Below, piece after piece: positions 62,488-64,000 of a stretch of DNA of 64,000 bases. The translations under genes were made by a program, and so were the position numbers. Each line of letters starts with the position of its first letter. The first letter of the stretch is position 1. The notes beneath the pieces are model-generated. The model made no database searches. It saw only the letters and a list, made by a program, of their open reading frames with translations, and had not been told where the DNA came from. Source of the DNA: Alviniconcha marisindica (lineage: Eukaryota > Mollusca > Gastropoda > Provannidae); NCBI GenBank assembly GCA_018857735.1, contig JABMCL010002757.1:328501-392500 (forward strand). Direction: 5' to 3'.

Positions 62488-63758
62488 GTAAGGACCTGGT
62501 TTATTTCACTACGGCATTCTTGCATCAGCACTTAATACTTTTTTTGTGTCTGTTGTTATAAGCAACTCTTTCGCCTGTACTGTAGACTAGAAATTACATT
62601 ATGAAAGTTACCGAAAAACGTAAATGTTTGATTTGTTTCTAACATGCTCGACAATGTTGATGATTACGAGATTTCTCCCGAGTCAAATTCTGTGCAGACT
62701 GCACAGAAGTCTTTCAGATGAGACTATAAACTCCCATGTGTATAACATGGGGAAAAAAGATAACGCCTGCTGTTTTTATGGTCCCATACTATTTTTCTCC
62801 ATGTCAGAGTTCAGTTGATTATGGAAACACTAAAATAACCCAAATCATTCATGAAAGAGAAAAAAAGAAGAAGAAAAAAGCAGTACTGGTCAGTGTGTAG
62901 CTGCACGGTTGTATGAGTGACTCAGATTTTTTTTCTTTCTATGTGCGTTTACAGTCTGTGTGTGTCATAATTAAAGGCTATGATGTGGTTGGTAATGGTT
63001 GTGACCCTTCTAAGTTATGATGTGACCCACTGGGATTTTAACAACCAAGTTTAGCATTGCTCAACAAAACTGATAAATTACATTAATTGCCAGGGTCTTA
63101 ACATGCTTCACCCCCCCCCCCCCCCCCCCCCACACACACACACAAGTCATCAAAATCAAGATCCAGTTTTTCATGAAGCAGAATCTATATAACAGTGTCT
63201 GGTGTTTATAGACAGGGAAGAAAGATTTTGTTACAACTGCAAATTTTATGCCATTCATTTATTTTCAGGTAAGAATTCTAAGATGTTGAATTTTAAAAAT
63301 TGTATTGATTACTCACTGTGATGTGCCAGGTGCATGAAATGCTGTTACATCTTCTTCAAAACTACAAGTGACAGCTTCATAGCTTGCAAGCTGACACCTA
63401 TTTGAATATTATGCATCCAAAAATTTGGCTGTTACTCCCTTTAGAATTCCCAAACTCATTGTGCAATGGACATTGTTAGTTTCAAATCTTTTGCTGTTGA
63501 GGGAGGCATGATTTTGGTGCAGGTGGTGCAAAGGAAGTCATGCTGTATCCACGCACACAAGAACAAATCCATTATTTCAGCTTTATAAACTGATGCCTTC
63601 TGCACATTGAAGAAGAAGAAAAATCAAACACATACATAGTGTGTATGTTTTGAGTTAGACCAAAAACTGTGCATTAACTGGGACTGAACTTCAGATTCAT
63701 TCCAGTCACCTTTTGATGACTTGACCAGTGATTTAGTTAAGTGTCATTATGTTTTCAG
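62488..63758. other. Intron 1 of the CSTPP1-like gene
   Basis: AT-rich intron between the GTAAGG donor and the TTTTCAG acceptor. Contains a C21 run at 63111-63131 followed by (CA)n. Nothing else recognised. Confidence 0.75.
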
Positions 63759-63861
63759 CCAAAAACTTTGTCATGGTGTACCTGGAAGATGCTATATCCC
63801 AGCTTCTTGCTCATCGTGAAGAAAACCCCAAAGTTGAACCGCTCAAGTACCTCAGCCAGTA
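63759..63861 (+). CDS. CSTPP1: CSTPP1/C11orf49-like gene, exon 2
   Basis: Flanked by a TTTTCAG acceptor and a GTAAGT donor; phase 1 to 2. Encodes AKNFVMVYLEDAISQLLAH followed by REENPKVEPLKYLSQY. The family match (YLED-x2-QLL-x2-RE) is clear. The spacing of hydrophobic residues and the RxENPxxxLxxYLxxY pattern also resemble the RIIa/DPY-30 dimerisation-docking fold; that is my inference. The remaining exons lie beyond 64000. Confidence 0.8.
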
Positions 63862-64000
63862 GTAAGTCACATCATTTCTACAGATTTAACTCTTCTTCTT
63901 TTCTTTTTTCTTTTCTTTTTTTTGTCATGGAATTTATAAAGCCTTGTAGGACCTGTGTAGTGTTGGTGATTACATTTATTAGCAGTATGTATGGAGGTGA
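63862..64000. other. Intron 2 of the CSTPP1-like gene (partial)
   Basis: Begins with a GTAAGT donor and has a T-rich run at 63891-63922. No coding potential seen. Confidence 0.7.

Overview
This is animal nuclear DNA: long AT-neutral introns, GT-AG splice sites, tRNA-derived SINEs, many minisatellites, and very long (TG)n, (GA)n and poly-C/poly-G tracts. Protein similarity recalled from memory and the style of the repeats suggest an invertebrate, most likely a mollusc and perhaps a gastropod. That is an inference and no taxon-specific marker was found.

Two genes are present, arranged head to head. The 5' two thirds of an LRP4 orthologue (agrin/MuSK co-receptor of the LDL-receptor family) lies on the minus strand from 61914 down to 253, in 24 coding exons totalling 3654 nt (1218 codons). 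All exon phases match with no frameshift or stop. The order is signal peptide, eight LDL-receptor class A modules, EGF, calcium-binding EGF, YWTD propeller 1, EGF, propeller 2, EGF and the first part of propeller 3. The rest (end of propeller 3, propeller 4, membrane segment and tail) must lie beyond coordinate 1. The first two exons of a plus-strand gene matching CSTPP1/C11orf49 (centriolar satellite regulator of the tubulin polyglutamylase complex) lie at 62439-62487 and 63759-63861. The two start codons are 524 bp apart, so the interval is a candidate bidirectional promoter. From memory the same two genes are also divergent neighbours on human chromosome 11p11.2, so the pairing looks ancient.

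Layout: 1-17.5 kb holds the densely spaced LRP4 exons 24 to 3. 17.5-22.3 kb is intron 2. Exon 2 is at 22.3 kb. 22.5-61.9 kb is a 39.4-kb intron 1 separating the signal-peptide exon from the rest. 61.9-62.4 kb is the shared upstream region, and 62.4-64 kb is the start of the CSTPP1-like gene. Intron 1 has no convincing host gene. It holds SINE copies, one probable LINE 3'-end remnant, several minisatellites (31, 62-63 and about 67 bp units), inverted repeats and compound microsatellites.

I found no new multi-gene system. The items most worth a second look are the conserved divergent gene pair, minisatellites that seem to have grown out of splice-acceptor sequence, a perfect 45-bp palindrome, and a frame-rotating 31-bp minisatellite that is open in several frames.
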